Below are positions 1-8,183 of a stretch of DNA of 64,000 bases, piece by piece. The stretch comes from Natronomonas halophila (lineage in GTDB: Archaea; Halobacteriota; Halobacteria; Halobacteriales; Haloarculaceae). The stretch is from positions 2,852,001-2,916,000 of the forward strand of contig NZ_CP058334.1 in NCBI RefSeq assembly GCF_013391085.1, written 5' to 3'. A program made the position numbers and the translations under genes. Within the stretch, counting starts at the first letter, position 1; every line of letters starts with the position of its first letter. Under the pieces are notes generated by a model. That model was not told the DNA's origin, did no database searches, and saw only the letters and a list, made by a program, of their open reading frames with translations.

Positions 1-203
1 AACTTCTTCTTCGCGAGATAGGCGACCGCCGCGAGGAAGAGTAGGCCGACAACCGCAGCAAGGGCGCTGCCTTTCTTCGAACCGCCGGTTTCGGCCGGTG
101 GCTCGTCGCTGGCGACGACGTCCTTTTCGCCGTGGCTGTAGGGGGCGTTGGCGGTCAGCGAGGAGTCATCGAGATGGACTTCGAGGAAGGTGAACTCGAC
201 CAT
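1..203 (-). CDS. Small haloarchaeal membrane protein, C-terminus cut by window edge
   Basis: The reading frame starts at the ATG complementary to 201-203 and runs off the left edge, giving at least 67 residues. It begins MVEFTFLEVHLDD, has a soluble acidic N-terminal half, and then a Gly/Ala/Leu-rich membrane span (about residues 45-62) followed by lysines. The start is supported by a TATA element 27 bases upstream, so the transcript is probably leaderless. I recognise the N-terminus as a type seen in many haloarchaea, but no function is known to me. It is divergent from the M42 peptidase. Confidence 0.7.
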   Translation of the reverse strand, partial: MVEFTFLEVHLDDSSLTANAPYSHGEKDVVASDEPPAETGGSKKGSALAAVVGLLFLAAVAYLAKKK

Positions 204-225
204 ACCGATGGTTCGGCGGTCGGAT

Positions 226-235
226 ACTTATATAC
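226..235 (-). promoter_or_regulatory. TATA box of the left-edge gene
   Basis: On the minus strand this reads GTATATAAGT and is centred about 27 bases before the start codon at 203, the expected spacing for a leaderless haloarchaeal transcript. Confidence 0.6.
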
Positions 236-300
236 TCGTGTGACGCCGCGTGCGGCCGAACGGTCCGTAGCGGGGGTTGAGCGGTCCATGCCGGGACGTT

Positions 301-307
301 CTTATAT
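301..307 (+). promoter_or_regulatory. TATA box of the M42 peptidase gene
   Basis: CTTATAT lies about 24 bases before the ATG at 328. It favours that ATG over the in-frame ATG at 277, which lies upstream of the element. Confidence 0.5.
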
Positions 308-327
308 CCGACGCCCGAGGAGACGAT

Positions 328-1392
328 ATGAACGAGCGTCAACGGACGTTCCTCGACGACCTTCTGTCGACCGCTACCCCCTCGGGATTCGAGACCCCGG
401 GACAGCGCGTCTGGCTGGATTACGTCGAGGAGTTCGCCGACGAAACCCGCGTCGACGACTACGGCAATGCCGTCGCCGTCTACGAGGGCGCCCCCGAGGC
501 CCCCTCTATCGCGCTCGCCGGCCACGGCGACGAAATCGGCCTGATGGTCCGCGATATCACCGACGACGGCTTCCTGAAACTCACCCGAATCGGCGGGTCG
601 GACAAGACGGTCACCCGCGGCCAGTACGTCACGGTTTACACCAGCGACGGACCCATCGAGGGCGTCGTCGGACAGGTCGCCATCCATCTCCGGGAGGCCG
701 ACGACAACGAGTACGACGACATCAACGAGCAGTACGTCGATATCGGCGTCGAAGACGAGGCGGAAGCCCGCGAACTCGTCGACGTCGGCGACCCGATTAC
801 CTTCGATACCGAGATAACGGACCTCGCGGACCGCCGCGTCGCGGCCCGCGGGATGGACAACCGGGTCGGCATCTGGACGGCTGCCGAGGCGTTCCGCCGC
901 GCCGTCGAGGCCGAGCCGGACGCGACGGTGTATGCCATCTCGACGGTTCAGGAGGAAATCGGCCTCAAGGGTGCCCGGATGGTCGGCTTCGACCTCGCGC
1001 CGGATGCAGTCATCGCGACGGACGTGACCCACGCGACGGACCAGCCGGATTCGCCCGGAAACAAGGGCGGCGATATCGACCTCGGGGCCGGCCCCGTGGT
1101 CGCCCGCGGCAGCGCGAACCATCCGAAACTGGTGGCTGCGGCCCGGACCGCGGCCGACGATGATGACATCGACGTCCAGTTGCAGGCCTCCGGTTCCTAT
1201 ACCGGAACCGATGCTGACGCCTTCTATACGGCCAAGGGCGGCATCCCGTCGCTAAACGTCGGCCTGCCGAACCGCTATATGCACACGCCCGTGGAGGTAA
1301 TCGACCTCGATGACCTCGATGAGGCGGCCGACCTGCTGGCGGCGGTCGCCGCCCGCGCCGCCGAGTTCGGGCCGTTTTCGGTCGACGTATAG
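328..1392 (+). CDS. M42 family metallo-aminopeptidase
   Basis: 354 residues, the usual size of M42 (TET-type) zinc/cobalt aminopeptidases, which trim N-terminal residues from peptides in the cytosol, probably from proteasome products. Visible metal and catalytic residues are H66 and D68 in AGHGDEIG, D177 in MDNRVG, the pair E209-E210 in VQEEIGLKG, D232 in ATDVTHATD, and a C-terminal His in HTPVEV. The start was chosen at 328 because of the TATA element at 301-307 and because homologues begin near MNERQ. Some relatives are annotated as endoglucanase or deblocking peptidase; the exact peptide preference cannot be read here. Confidence 0.9.
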   Translation: MNERQRTFLDDLLSTATPSGFETPGQRVWLDYVEEFADETRVDDYGNAVAVYEGAPEAPSIALAGHGDEIGLMVRDITDDGFLKLTRIGGSDKTVTRGQYVTVYTSDGPIEGVVGQVAIHLREADDNEYDDINEQYVDIGVEDEAEARELVDVGDPITFDTEITDLADRRVAARGMDNRVGIWTAAEAFRRAVEAEPDATVYAISTVQEEIGLKGARMVGFDLAPDAVIATDVTHATDQPDSPGNKGGDIDLGAGPVVARGSANHPKLVAAARTAADDDDIDVQLQASGSYTGTDADAFYTAKGGIPSLNVGLPNRYMHTPVEVIDLDDLDEAADLLAAVAARAAEFGPFSVDV

Positions 1393-1429
1393 CCGCGTTC
1401 GGCCGCCGTCGCCGCCGTATGCCGGTGCG

Positions 1430-1437
1430 TTTATACT
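1430..1437 (+). promoter_or_regulatory. TATA box of the lsm-rpl37e operon
   Basis: TTTATACT centred about 26 bases before the lsm ATG at 1460, consistent with a leaderless two-gene transcript. Confidence 0.55.
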
Positions 1438-1459
1438 ATCGGCGTGAGCGACTTCCAGT

Positions 1460-1645
1460 ATGACTGACCGTCCGCTCGACGTGCTCGAAGAAACGCTGGG
1501 TTCCGAAGTAAGCGTCACGCTGAAAGGCGGCGAGGTGTACGATGGCGAACTCGCCGGCTACGACCAACACATGAATCTCGTCCTCGAGGAGGGCGACAAC
1601 GTAACCATTATCCGCGGCGATAACGTCGTTTCGATAGAACCATGA
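1460..1645 (+). CDS. lsm: Archaeal Sm-like RNA-binding protein (Lsm)
   Basis: 61 residues forming one compact Sm fold. The Sm1 motif ([20 protein letters not shown]) and the Sm2 motif ([10 protein letters not shown]) are both present. Members assemble into a heptameric ring that binds U-rich RNA and acts in RNA processing and small-RNA regulation. The stop codon overlaps the ATG of rpl37e by four bases (ATGA), so the two are translationally coupled. The lsm-L37e pairing is conserved in haloarchaea, which strongly supports both calls. Confidence 0.93.
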   Translation: MTDRPLDVLEETLGSEVSVTLKGGEVYDGELAGYDQHMNLVLEEGDNVTIIRGDNVVSIEP

Positions 1646-1815
1646 CCGGAGCCGGGACCCCAAGTCAGGGTAAGAAGAACAAGACGACACACGTGAAATG
1701 CCGACGCTGCGGCGAGAAGTCCTACCACAGCCGAAAGAAGGTCTGTGCCTCCTGTGGGTTCGGCAAGTCCGCCAAGCGTCGCGACTACGCGTGGCAGTCG
1801 AAGCAGGGCGAATAA
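1642..1815 (+). CDS. rpl37e: 50S ribosomal protein L37e
   Basis: 57 residues, very basic, with a zinc finger of two CxxC pairs ([10 protein letters not shown] and CASCGFG). It is a small structural protein of the large ribosomal subunit that contacts 23S rRNA. The start overlaps the lsm stop. The C-terminus [10 protein letters not shown] is characteristic of the family. The length is normal for archaeal L37e. Confidence 0.96.
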   Translation: MTGAGTPSQGKKNKTTHVKCRRCGEKSYHSRKKVCASCGFGKSAKRRDYAWQSKQGE

Positions 1816-1986
1816 CGCCTCGATTTTCCTGCGTTCTCCACCTCGCGTAGCCACGGCACCGTTCTGACGCGCCGAACGCCCCGCGTAGCGCCAGCGATGC
1901 GGTGGCTGTCGGTTTCGACTTAATTATACAGAATCGTGCATACACACGTCCGTGATTACCACCAAAGCACGCACGATGGAGTATGC

Positions 1987-1993
1987 TTTTACC
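1987..1993 (+). promoter_or_regulatory. TATA-like element of purF
   Basis: TTTTACC about 26 bases before the ATG at 2016. It supports that start over the in-frame ATG at 1983. Confidence 0.45.
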
Positions 1994-2015
1994 CTTGGAC
2001 GCGTCACCTCTATCC

Positions 2016-3488
2016 ATGCCAGACGGGCGGCGCTCGGAGGGGCCGACGGAGAAATGCGGCGTGGTCGGCGTCTCGCTCGATGACCGCGAGGCGGCACGAC
2101 CGCTGTACTACGCGCTATACGCGCTCCAGCATCGAGGACAGGAATCGGCGGGTATCGTCACCCACGACGGGTTCCAGCAGCACAGCCACGTCGAGATGGG
2201 ACTCGTCGGAGACGCCTTCGACGAGGGGGACCTTCAGTCGCTGAACGGCGAGACGGGTATCGGCCACGTCCGCTATCCGACCGCCGGCAGCGTCGACTCC
2301 TCGTGTGCCCAGCCCTTTTCAGTCTCGTTCAAATCCGGCTCGCTCGGCCTGAGCCACAACGGGAACCTCGTCAACGCCGACGAGGTCCGCGAGGAACTGG
2401 CCGCCAAGGGCCACGCCTTCACCAGCGACGGCGACACCGAGGTCATCGCCCACGACCTCGCGCGGAACCTGCTGGAGGAGGACCTCATCCGCGCAGTCAA
2501 GCGCACGATGGGCCGGATTCACGGCTCCTACTCGCTGACCATCATGCACGACGACACCGTGTTGGGCGTCCGCGACCCCGAGGGCAATCGCCCGCTCTGT
2601 ATCGGTGAGGTCGACGGTGGCTATATGCTCGCCTCCGAATCCGCCGCCATCGATGTCCTCGACGGGGAGTTCGTCCGCGACGTCAAGCCCGGCGAACTCG
2701 TCGTTCTCGACACCGACGGCAGCGGCTTCGATTCCTATCAACTGGTCGACCAGGACAACACCGCCCACTGTTTCTTCGAACACGTCTACTTCGCCCGACC
2801 GGATTCCCGCATCGACGACAACCTCGTTTACGACGTCCGGCGAGAACTCGGCCGCAAGCTCTGGGAGGAATCCGGCGTCGACAGCGACGTCGTCCTTCCG
2901 GTGCCGGACTCCGGCCGCGCCTTTGCTTCCGGCTACGCGGAGGCCGCACAGGACGAGGGCGCCGACGTGGAGTTCGCCGAGGGCCTGATGAAGAACCGCT
3001 ATGTCGGCCGGACGTTCATCATGCCGACACAGGACGCCCGCGAGCGGGCCGTCCGCCTGAAACTCAACCCGATTCGGGACGTCGTCGAGGGCAAGACCGT
3101 CACCGTCATCGACGACTCCATCGTCCGTGGGACCACCTCGACGCAACTGGTCCAACTGCTGAAGGACGTCGGTGCCGAGGAGGTCCACATGCGCATCGGC
3201 GCGCCGGCCATCGTCGCGCCCTGCTACATGGGCATCGACATGGCCTCTCGCGAGGAACTCATCGCCGCGGGGCAGGAAACCGAGGACATCCGCGAGGAAA
3301 TCGACGCCGACTCCCTTTCGTATCTCTCCATCGACGCCGTCGCCGAGGCGCTCGGCGAATCGCGTGCGGACCTCTGTCTCGGCTGTGTGACCGGCGAGTA
3401 TCCCTACGATATCGAGGGCGAAACCACGGACCGCGACGTCGCGCGACCCGATATCGACGGCGCCGAAGCCGGCATCGCCGACGACTAA
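2016..3488 (+). CDS. purF: Amidophosphoribosyltransferase
   Basis: 490 residues. It catalyses the first committed step of purine synthesis, converting PRPP and glutamine to 5-phosphoribosylamine. The N-terminal class II glutamine amidotransferase domain starts at C14 (EKCGVVGVSLDD) after a short propeptide. ALQHRGQESAGI and HNGNLVN are typical glutaminase motifs. The phosphoribosyltransferase domain carries the PRPP loop VTVIDDSIVRGTTS. C-terminal cysteines (LCLGCVTGEYP) suggest the Fe-S containing, Bacillus-type enzyme. The gene stands alone with its own promoter; the next gene is convergent. Confidence 0.97.
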   Translation: MPDGRRSEGPTEKCGVVGVSLDDREAARPLYYALYALQHRGQESAGIVTHDGFQQHSHVEMGLVGDAFDEGDLQSLNGETGIGHVRYPTAGSVDSSCAQPFSVSFKSGSLGLSHNGNLVNADEVREELAAKGHAFTSDGDTEVIAHDLARNLLEEDLIRAVKRTMGRIHGSYSLTIMHDDTVLGVRDPEGNRPLCIGEVDGGYMLASESAAIDVLDGEFVRDVKPGELVVLDTDGSGFDSYQLVDQDNTAHCFFEHVYFARPDSRIDDNLVYDVRRELGRKLWEESGVDSDVVLPVPDSGRAFASGYAEAAQDEGADVEFAEGLMKNRYVGRTFIMPTQDARERAVRLKLNPIRDVVEGKTVTVIDDSIVRGTTSTQLVQLLKDVGAEEVHMRIGAPAIVAPCYMGIDMASREELIAAGQETEDIREEIDADSLSYLSIDAVAEALGESRADLCLGCVTGEYPYDIEGETTDRDVARPDIDGAEAGIADD

Positions 3489-3493
3489 CGTAC

Positions 3494-4207
3494 TTAAAGC
3501 AGGTTGAGCGTCCGGCCGGCCCACGAGGCCTGCCGGTGGGCGAAGCGCTGGATGGCGACCGTCGGCCGAACCGCGTTGTCGATGACCATCTCGGAGGGGT
3601 CGGTCGGCGATTCTGCGAACACGTGTGTCGTCTCGACGTCGGCGGCGATATCGCCGAGCAACTGGAACATGGCGAAGTACTGGAGCTGTCGCGCCCGGTT
3701 GCCGTCGACGTCGAGGTCGCCCTGCAGCATGGCCGAAAGCGCCGGGCGGCCGTCGACGATGCTTCGCCACGTATCGTAGGTGCCGCGGATGGTGAAGCCG
3801 GCGTCTCGCTCCGCGGGGTCGGTGAGAACGGACGCGCCCGTGCAGGCGCCGTCTTCCAGCGAAAGGTGAGCGTACAGCGTTCCGTCCAGTACGTTCTCCT
3901 CCAGTTGACGCAGAATCCGCTGCGTCTGTTCGGGAAGGCCCTCACGGGCGGCTTCGCCGACGACTGAGGTGATTTCGGCCAACGAGAGTGTCGCCAGTTC
4001 GCTCCGGACGGCTTCGGGGACGCCCTCGAGGATGCGGTCGGGAAGCGACCCGACGGACGTCTCTTCGAGCGGAAGGTCGGTAATGACGAGGCGGATATCA
4101 CCGTCGAAGCCCTTGCCCCAGCCTGTACCGACGTCTTCGAAGGCCCGACTCTCGTCGAGTCGGCGGGCGTATTCGTCCAGCCACTGTTCGGAAGGATAGA
4201 GTGCCAT
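3494..4207 (-). CDS. SCP2-like (sterol carrier protein fold) protein
   Basis: 237 residues, soluble, starting MALYPSEQWLDEYARRLDES. The pattern of an N-terminal helix naming a residue tract, then a beta-rich middle (LYAHLSLEDGACTG) and a C-terminal helical segment with a lipid-pocket-like stretch (SAMLQGDLDVDGN, where the Gly-Asp turn is typical of SCP2) matches haloarchaeal SCP2-domain proteins. These may bind lipids or acyl chains; no ligand is known. An upstream in-frame ATG five codons earlier is less likely. It is convergent with purF. Confidence 0.75.
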   Translation of the reverse strand: MALYPSEQWLDEYARRLDESRAFEDVGTGWGKGFDGDIRLVITDLPLEETSVGSLPDRILEGVPEAVRSELATLSLAEITSVVGEAAREGLPEQTQRILRQLEENVLDGTLYAHLSLEDGACTGASVLTDPAERDAGFTIRGTYDTWRSIVDGRPALSAMLQGDLDVDGNRARQLQYFAMFQLLGDIAADVETTHVFAESPTDPSEMVIDNAVRPTVAIQRFAHRQASWAGRTLNLL

Positions 4208-4294
4208 GGGGAATGCTACCAAGAAGCTCGACCGTCGTGCGTATAAACCCCCCGCCTATTTCGTTTGGTGCGAGGCCTCGAGAACGGCGGGCCG

Positions 4295-4858
4295 TCAGTA
4301 AATCTGATACAGCATCGCGTACACGACGATGCCCATCGCGAAGGAGATGAGCCACAGGCCCGCGGCGATTCGTCCGGCCCGCTTGTGGTTCGTCTCGTAA
4401 ATCGCCGAGACGGGCCGGGTCCCGGCCAGAAGGAGCGCATAGAAGACGAACGGCACACAGACGATAGCCAGCAGGATGTGCACGAGGAGTATCGGCAGGT
4501 AGACGTACGTATGAATCACCGCGGGACCGGGGAACTCCGACGGGCCGAGGATGGCGACCCGATAGAGGTACAGCCCGAGAAACAGGGCGAACAGGCCGAA
4601 ACTCGCCAGCATTAGCGCGCGGTGTTTCGACACCTCGCCGTTGCGGATGGCCCGGACGCCGCCGGTAATCGTCCCAATTGCCACGAGACTGATGACTGCG
4701 TTGACGTGCGGAATCGCCGAAAGTAGCCCCTCCGGCGCGGGCAACGGCTCGGTCGGAATCGCCTGTAACGCCGCTCCGAAGACCACCGCCAGCGATACGA
4801 CGGTCAGCACTGCCGTCAACAGGGGCACGTGCTGTCGCGCCCACCTCCGAGTGTCCAT
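4295..4858 (-). CDS. DUF420 family membrane protein
   Basis: 187 residues with about five membrane spans. The conserved pattern of DUF420, with histidines in membrane-proximal positions (IPHVNAVIS, KHRALMLASF, HTYVYLPILLVHILLA and NHKRAGRIA), is visible. Family members are often encoded with cytochrome oxidase or haem-related genes and may take part in respiratory complex assembly, but their activity is not proven. Here it is not next to oxidase genes. Confidence 0.85.
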   Translation of the reverse strand: MDTRRWARQHVPLLTAVLTVVSLAVVFGAALQAIPTEPLPAPEGLLSAIPHVNAVISLVAIGTITGGVRAIRNGEVSKHRALMLASFGLFALFLGLYLYRVAILGPSEFPGPAVIHTYVYLPILLVHILLAIVCVPFVFYALLLAGTRPVSAIYETNHKRAGRIAAGLWLISFAMGIVVYAMLYQIY

Positions 4859-4951
4859 ATCCCCGCTACGGATGGCCGCCGAATAGGTGTTCGTGATTTG
4901 TCGTGTAGTGTGCTAACGTTTAACACGAATGGGTGCGAAGTCACACGTGGT

Positions 4952-5086
4952 ATGCGCGGGGCACAACCGGAAAACGAACCCATCTACGAGTGTATCGACT
5001 GCGGGGACCGGCAGAAGGACCCGGAGGGCCGCCTCTGTACGTGTGGTGGCTACCTCAAGAACATCGGCGTGAGCCGAAGCCTGTAA
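4952..5086 (+). CDS. Small zinc-ribbon (rubrerythrin-like) protein
   Basis: 44 residues with two cysteine pairs, CIDCG (C14, C17) and CTCGG (C29, C31), the second tighter than the usual CxxC. Such single zinc-ribbon microproteins are abundant in haloarchaea and are often labelled rubrerythrin-like; several are regulators in Haloferax, but this one has no known role. The start at 4952 follows the AT-rich TTTAACACG stretch by about 30 bases, fitting a leaderless transcript. Confidence 0.75.
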   Translation: MRGAQPENEPIYECIDCGDRQKDPEGRLCTCGGYLKNIGVSRSL

Positions 5087-5188
5087 CCTATTTTTCCCGC
5101 GCGGCAGTCGGAGCGGTAGCTATCCGTTTAGCGTCCGTGAGAAGTTTGCGTGGGTGCTGTCTTCGAGCACCCGCACTGTGTTGACAGT

Positions 5189-5272
5189 GCGTGGGACCGG
5201 ATTTGAACCGGCGGACCTCTACAGGACAGCGCCCTCAACGCTGCGCCGTTGGCCTAGCTTGGCTACCCACGC
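5189..5272 (-). tRNA. tRNA-Leu(GAG)
   Basis: 84 bases on the minus strand. The acceptor arms GCGTGGG and CCCACGC pair, the T arm contains GGTTCAAATCC, and the anticodon stem CAGCG/CGCTG encloses a loop with GAG, reading leucine CUC/CUU codons. The long variable arm is right for a class II leucine tRNA. CCA is not encoded. No intron is visible. Confidence 0.95.
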
Positions 5273-5446
5273 ACAGTGTGTCTGTCTGCACTCAACCGTA
5301 ACCCGTCGGATGATAAAAGGGCTTTCCTTTGTGCCGCCGAAGGGGAGCGATTCGCATGGGGCGCGGCGACTCGTCGGCGCTCCTGCGGTGGCCGCAAAGC
5401 CTGCGGTTCCGCACAGTTCAAGTAGATACCTCCACTCATTACGTGT

Positions 5447-5959
5447 ATGGCAAAATACTCGACCGGCGGTGTCGGGGGCGACTCCAGCGGCGCCTGCGAA
5501 CTCTGCGGTGCCGAGGACCGTTCGCTGGAAACCGCGACGGTCGCCGGCGCGGAACTGCAGGTTTGTTCGGAGTGTGCCCGCCACGGTGAGGAGGACGGTT
5601 CCGATGGCTCCGGCGGCTCGTCGTCCGGCAGCGACGGCCGCGAGGAGACGAACCGCCGAAAGAAGGCCGCACAGAACATGGCTAAACTCGACGATGCACG
5701 GAAGGTCGACTCCGACTGGCAGGAGGAGACCGAATACGAGGACGACCCGCTTCCCTATCTCGTCCGCGGCTACGGCGACCGCGTCGAACAGGCCCGGCAG
5801 GACGCGGGCCTCCAGACGGACGAACTCGCCGCGGAACTCGGCGTCGACGAGGAGGACATCGTCGCCGTCGAACAGGGTCGGGCCGCCCGCGCCGGCGTCG
5901 GTGGGTCGCTCATCGAGGCTCTCGAAGACGAACTCGGCATCGAACTCGCCGAGGAATAA
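5447..5959 (+). CDS. Archaeal multiprotein-bridging factor 1 (aMBF1)
   Basis: 170 residues: an N-terminal zinc ribbon (CELCG near residue 17 and CSEC near residue 41), a Ser/Gly-rich acidic linker, and a C-terminal Xre-type helix-turn-helix (about residues 108-165, YGDRVEQARQDAGLQTDELA ... DIVAVEQGRA). This domain order is that of archaeal MBF1, which binds the small ribosomal subunit and may link transcription and translation. It is transcribed away from the tRNA-Leu gene. Confidence 0.88.
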   Translation: MAKYSTGGVGGDSSGACELCGAEDRSLETATVAGAELQVCSECARHGEEDGSDGSGGSSSGSDGREETNRRKKAAQNMAKLDDARKVDSDWQEETEYEDDPLPYLVRGYGDRVEQARQDAGLQTDELAAELGVDEEDIVAVEQGRAARAGVGGSLIEALEDELGIELAEE

Positions 5960-6140
5960 CGACGACCGGTCGCGGCTTATCGCGCTTTGTTCTCGGTCGA
6001 ACCGCTCTCCTGCGGCCGAAGATTACGACAATCTACGAGGAGACGACCCGGATACAGAAGCGGTCATCTCGCGGAAACTGTTAGACTAAGCTGATAACAC
6101 GCCCCATACTATTAACTCGGCGAGGCACTGACTGGGAGTG

Positions 6141-6551
6141 ATGCCAGGTGACGGCGACTCCGAGGTGGTCGAGTTCGATGCCGAGGCCGCGCTGGCGGCA
6201 GCGAACGATGCTATCGGGCCGGAAAAGGTGTTCTCCTGTGTCGTCTACGACGCCGAGTCGTTCCGGACGGCCTACGTCGACGACCGACTCGACGAACTCT
6301 ATGCCGACACGGAGCGTCGCCGGGAGCATTTCGACGAGATTCACTCCTACGTCCACCTCGATTTCACCGAACAGGAACTCTTCGAGGAACTGTTCCGCGA
6401 CCCCGAGGGCGTTCGCGCGTTCGTCACGTACATGGGGACGCTCATCGCCGTCCGTGTCGTCACCGAAAAACAGGGCGTCTTCTTTTCGATTGCCCCCGAC
6501 GCGCCGGTGACGAAACTCGTTAGCGCCGTCGAAACCGAACTCCGGTCGTGA
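6141..6551 (+). CDS. Uncharacterised haloarchaeal protein
   Basis: 136 residues from the ATG at 6141 (a GTG three bases earlier is possible). Soluble, acidic, alpha/beta pattern with SCVVYDAESFRTAYVDDRL and the C-terminal MGTLIAVRVVTEKQGVFFS. I recognise the style of a haloarchaea-specific family of unknown function. It overlaps the following HAD gene by four bases, so the two are co-translated. No catalytic motif is evident. Confidence 0.75.
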   Translation: MPGDGDSEVVEFDAEAALAAANDAIGPEKVFSCVVYDAESFRTAYVDDRLDELYADTERRREHFDEIHSYVHLDFTEQELFEELFRDPEGVRAFVTYMGTLIAVRVVTEKQGVFFSIAPDAPVTKLVSAVETELRS

Positions 6552-7069
6552 ACTACGACACCGTCGTCTTCGACCTCGATGGCACGCTCGTCCGCCTTAC
6601 CGTCGACTGGGACGTCGTCGCCCGCGAGGTCGCACTCGCTCTCGAAGAACGGGACATCGACCCGCCGGACAGCCTCTGGGGAATGCTCGAAACCGCCGAC
6701 GAAAACGGCGCCCGCAAGGCTATCGAACGGATTATCGCCGACCACGAACGCGACGGCGCCCGCGATTCCGAGCGCCTGCCTGCGGCCGACACTATCCCCG
6801 AGGGTCCGGTCGGCGTCTGCTCGCTCAACGCCGAGGAAGCCTGCTATATCGCCCTCGAAACGCACGATATCGGCGGTGTCAGCGCCGTGGTCGGTCGGGA
6901 TACCGTCGCGACGGAAAAGCCCGACCCCGCTCCACTGCTGGAGACCATCGAGCGTCTCGGCGGCGACCCAGCCCGGACGCTCTTCGTCGGCGACACCGAC
7001 CGGGACCGGGAGACGGCCGACCGCGCGGGCACCGACTACGTCGACGTCTCCGATTGGCTCCGGGCGTAG
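6548..7069 (+). CDS. HAD superfamily hydrolase
   Basis: 173 residues with a GTG start inside the preceding stop (GTGA). HAD motif I is VFDLDGTLV (nucleophile D9, D11), the motif III lysine is in TEKPDP, and motif IV is FVGDTDRDRETADRAG. Motif II is weak (VCSLN). The small helical cap between motifs I and II suggests a phosphoglycolate-phosphatase-like enzyme acting on a small phosphorylated metabolite. Its 3' end overlaps the convergent membrane-protein gene by 34 bases. Confidence 0.9.
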   Translation: MNYDTVVFDLDGTLVRLTVDWDVVAREVALALEERDIDPPDSLWGMLETADENGARKAIERIIADHERDGARDSERLPAADTIPEGPVGVCSLNAEEACYIALETHDIGGVSAVVGRDTVATEKPDPAPLLETIERLGGDPARTLFVGDTDRDRETADRAGTDYVDVSDWLRA

Positions 7070-7278
7070 AGGAAGACGGGCACGCCGATACAGATCCAGA
7101 CGACGGCGCCGACGCGAATCGCGAACTCGACGCGCTCGCCCCACGTCGGGAGCGTGGCGAAAAGCGACAGCAGGGCGACGACGGGCGCGCCGACGACGAT
7201 AGTGAGGACGAACGTCGTCTGCATCACCCAGCCGTAGTCGACCCCATCGGGGTCGGTCGTTTCGACGCGAGTCGGCAT
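7036..7278 (-). CDS. Two-span haloarchaeal membrane protein (DUF5822-like)
   Basis: 80 residues: a soluble start (MPTRVETTDPDGVDYGWVMQ), a first span about residues 20-42 and a second about 50-73. The conserved opening resembles the DUF5822 family as I remember it; that name should be checked. Its coding 3' end overlaps the HAD gene on the opposite strand. Function unknown. Confidence 0.75.
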   Translation of the reverse strand: MPTRVETTDPDGVDYGWVMQTTFVLTIVVGAPVVALLSLFATLPTWGERVEFAIRVGAVVWICIGVPVFLYARSQSETST

Positions 7279-7381
7279 TACCGAACGGTCGTGTTTGACA
7301 GGGGTAAGCGGTTACGGTTCCGTCCAGCCTTCCGATGCCCCTCGCTGTGGGTAGTCGCTGCGTCCGCGACCCCGAGGCCGG

Positions 7382-8143
7382 ATGCGTGTTTTCGACAGGC
7401 CCATGCCGTCGGAACCGGACCCCGTCAGCATGGGACTTCTCGCCGAGTACGAACTGTGTTTCGAGCACCTCCCGCTCGTCGAGGTCGCGGCGGCCCTCCC
7501 CGAAGCGACCCTGACCGTCGAGGTCGGCCAACCCAATCAGGGCGGGCCGCCGCCGTTCGACGTCGATATCGCCGGTGAGACGGAAGACGCTATCGAGGAC
7601 GCCTTCGACCGTGCCGCCTTCGTCGAGCGATACTCCCACATCGAGGGCGGGGACGGCCGCCATCGATACCGGATAACGCCGTCTGCCACGATGGACGAGC
7701 AAATCGGCGGCCACGTCGACCGACCGGAGCGCCTTCACGAACTGGCGGATAACGACTCCATCGTCGATTACGTCGAGGTAACTCCCGAGGGCTGGCGACA
7801 GCAACGATGGTTCGCCGACCGTTCGGCCTTCGAGCGCTACTGTGAGTTCTGGCGGCGAAACGCCGACGCCTTCAGACTACGCCGACTGCGAGAAGCCGAC
7901 GGCTTCGGACCGACGCCCGCCAACGGCCTGACCGACCGACAGCGGGAAGCGCTGGCGGCCGCCCACGAGATGGGCTACTTCGAGGTGCCGCGCCGGAGTT
8001 CCCTCGGCGACGTGGCCGATGCCCTCGACATTTCGGCGTCATCGCTTTCCGAACGGCTCCGTCGGGCCCAATCCTCCCTCGTCGAATCCGCCCTCGATGA
8101 GGCCGAACGGGACGGACGACCACTTAAAGGCCCGCAGTCCTGA
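7382..8143 (+). CDS. HTH_10 (bacterio-opsin activator type) transcription regulator
   Basis: 253 residues. An N-terminal sensory-like region (about residues 17-185) is followed by the C-terminal HTH_10 domain: LTDRQREALAAAHEMGYFEV then SLGDVADALDISASSLSERL. The bat-like family regulates haloarchaeal stress, light or metabolic genes; the target is not visible. Start choice is uncertain: in-frame ATGs at 7403 and 7430 (MGLLAEYEL) are also plausible because no clear TATA element fixes it. The next gene, an alpha/beta hydrolase, may be co-regulated. Confidence 0.85.
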   Translation: MRVFDRPMPSEPDPVSMGLLAEYELCFEHLPLVEVAAALPEATLTVEVGQPNQGGPPPFDVDIAGETEDAIEDAFDRAAFVERYSHIEGGDGRHRYRITPSATMDEQIGGHVDRPERLHELADNDSIVDYVEVTPEGWRQQRWFADRSAFERYCEFWRRNADAFRLRRLREADGFGPTPANGLTDRQREALAAAHEMGYFEVPRRSSLGDVADALDISASSLSERLRRAQSSLVESALDEAERDGRPLKGPQS

Positions 8144-8183
8144 GAGTATCGCTCAGGTGTCTCGCCCGCCAACCATCGACGCG

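Noticed and set aside
2319-3770. A 483-codon minus-strand frame opposite purF
   Set aside because: Antisense shadow; its translation is rich in Arg, Val and Gly with no recognised motif, while purF on the other strand is certain.
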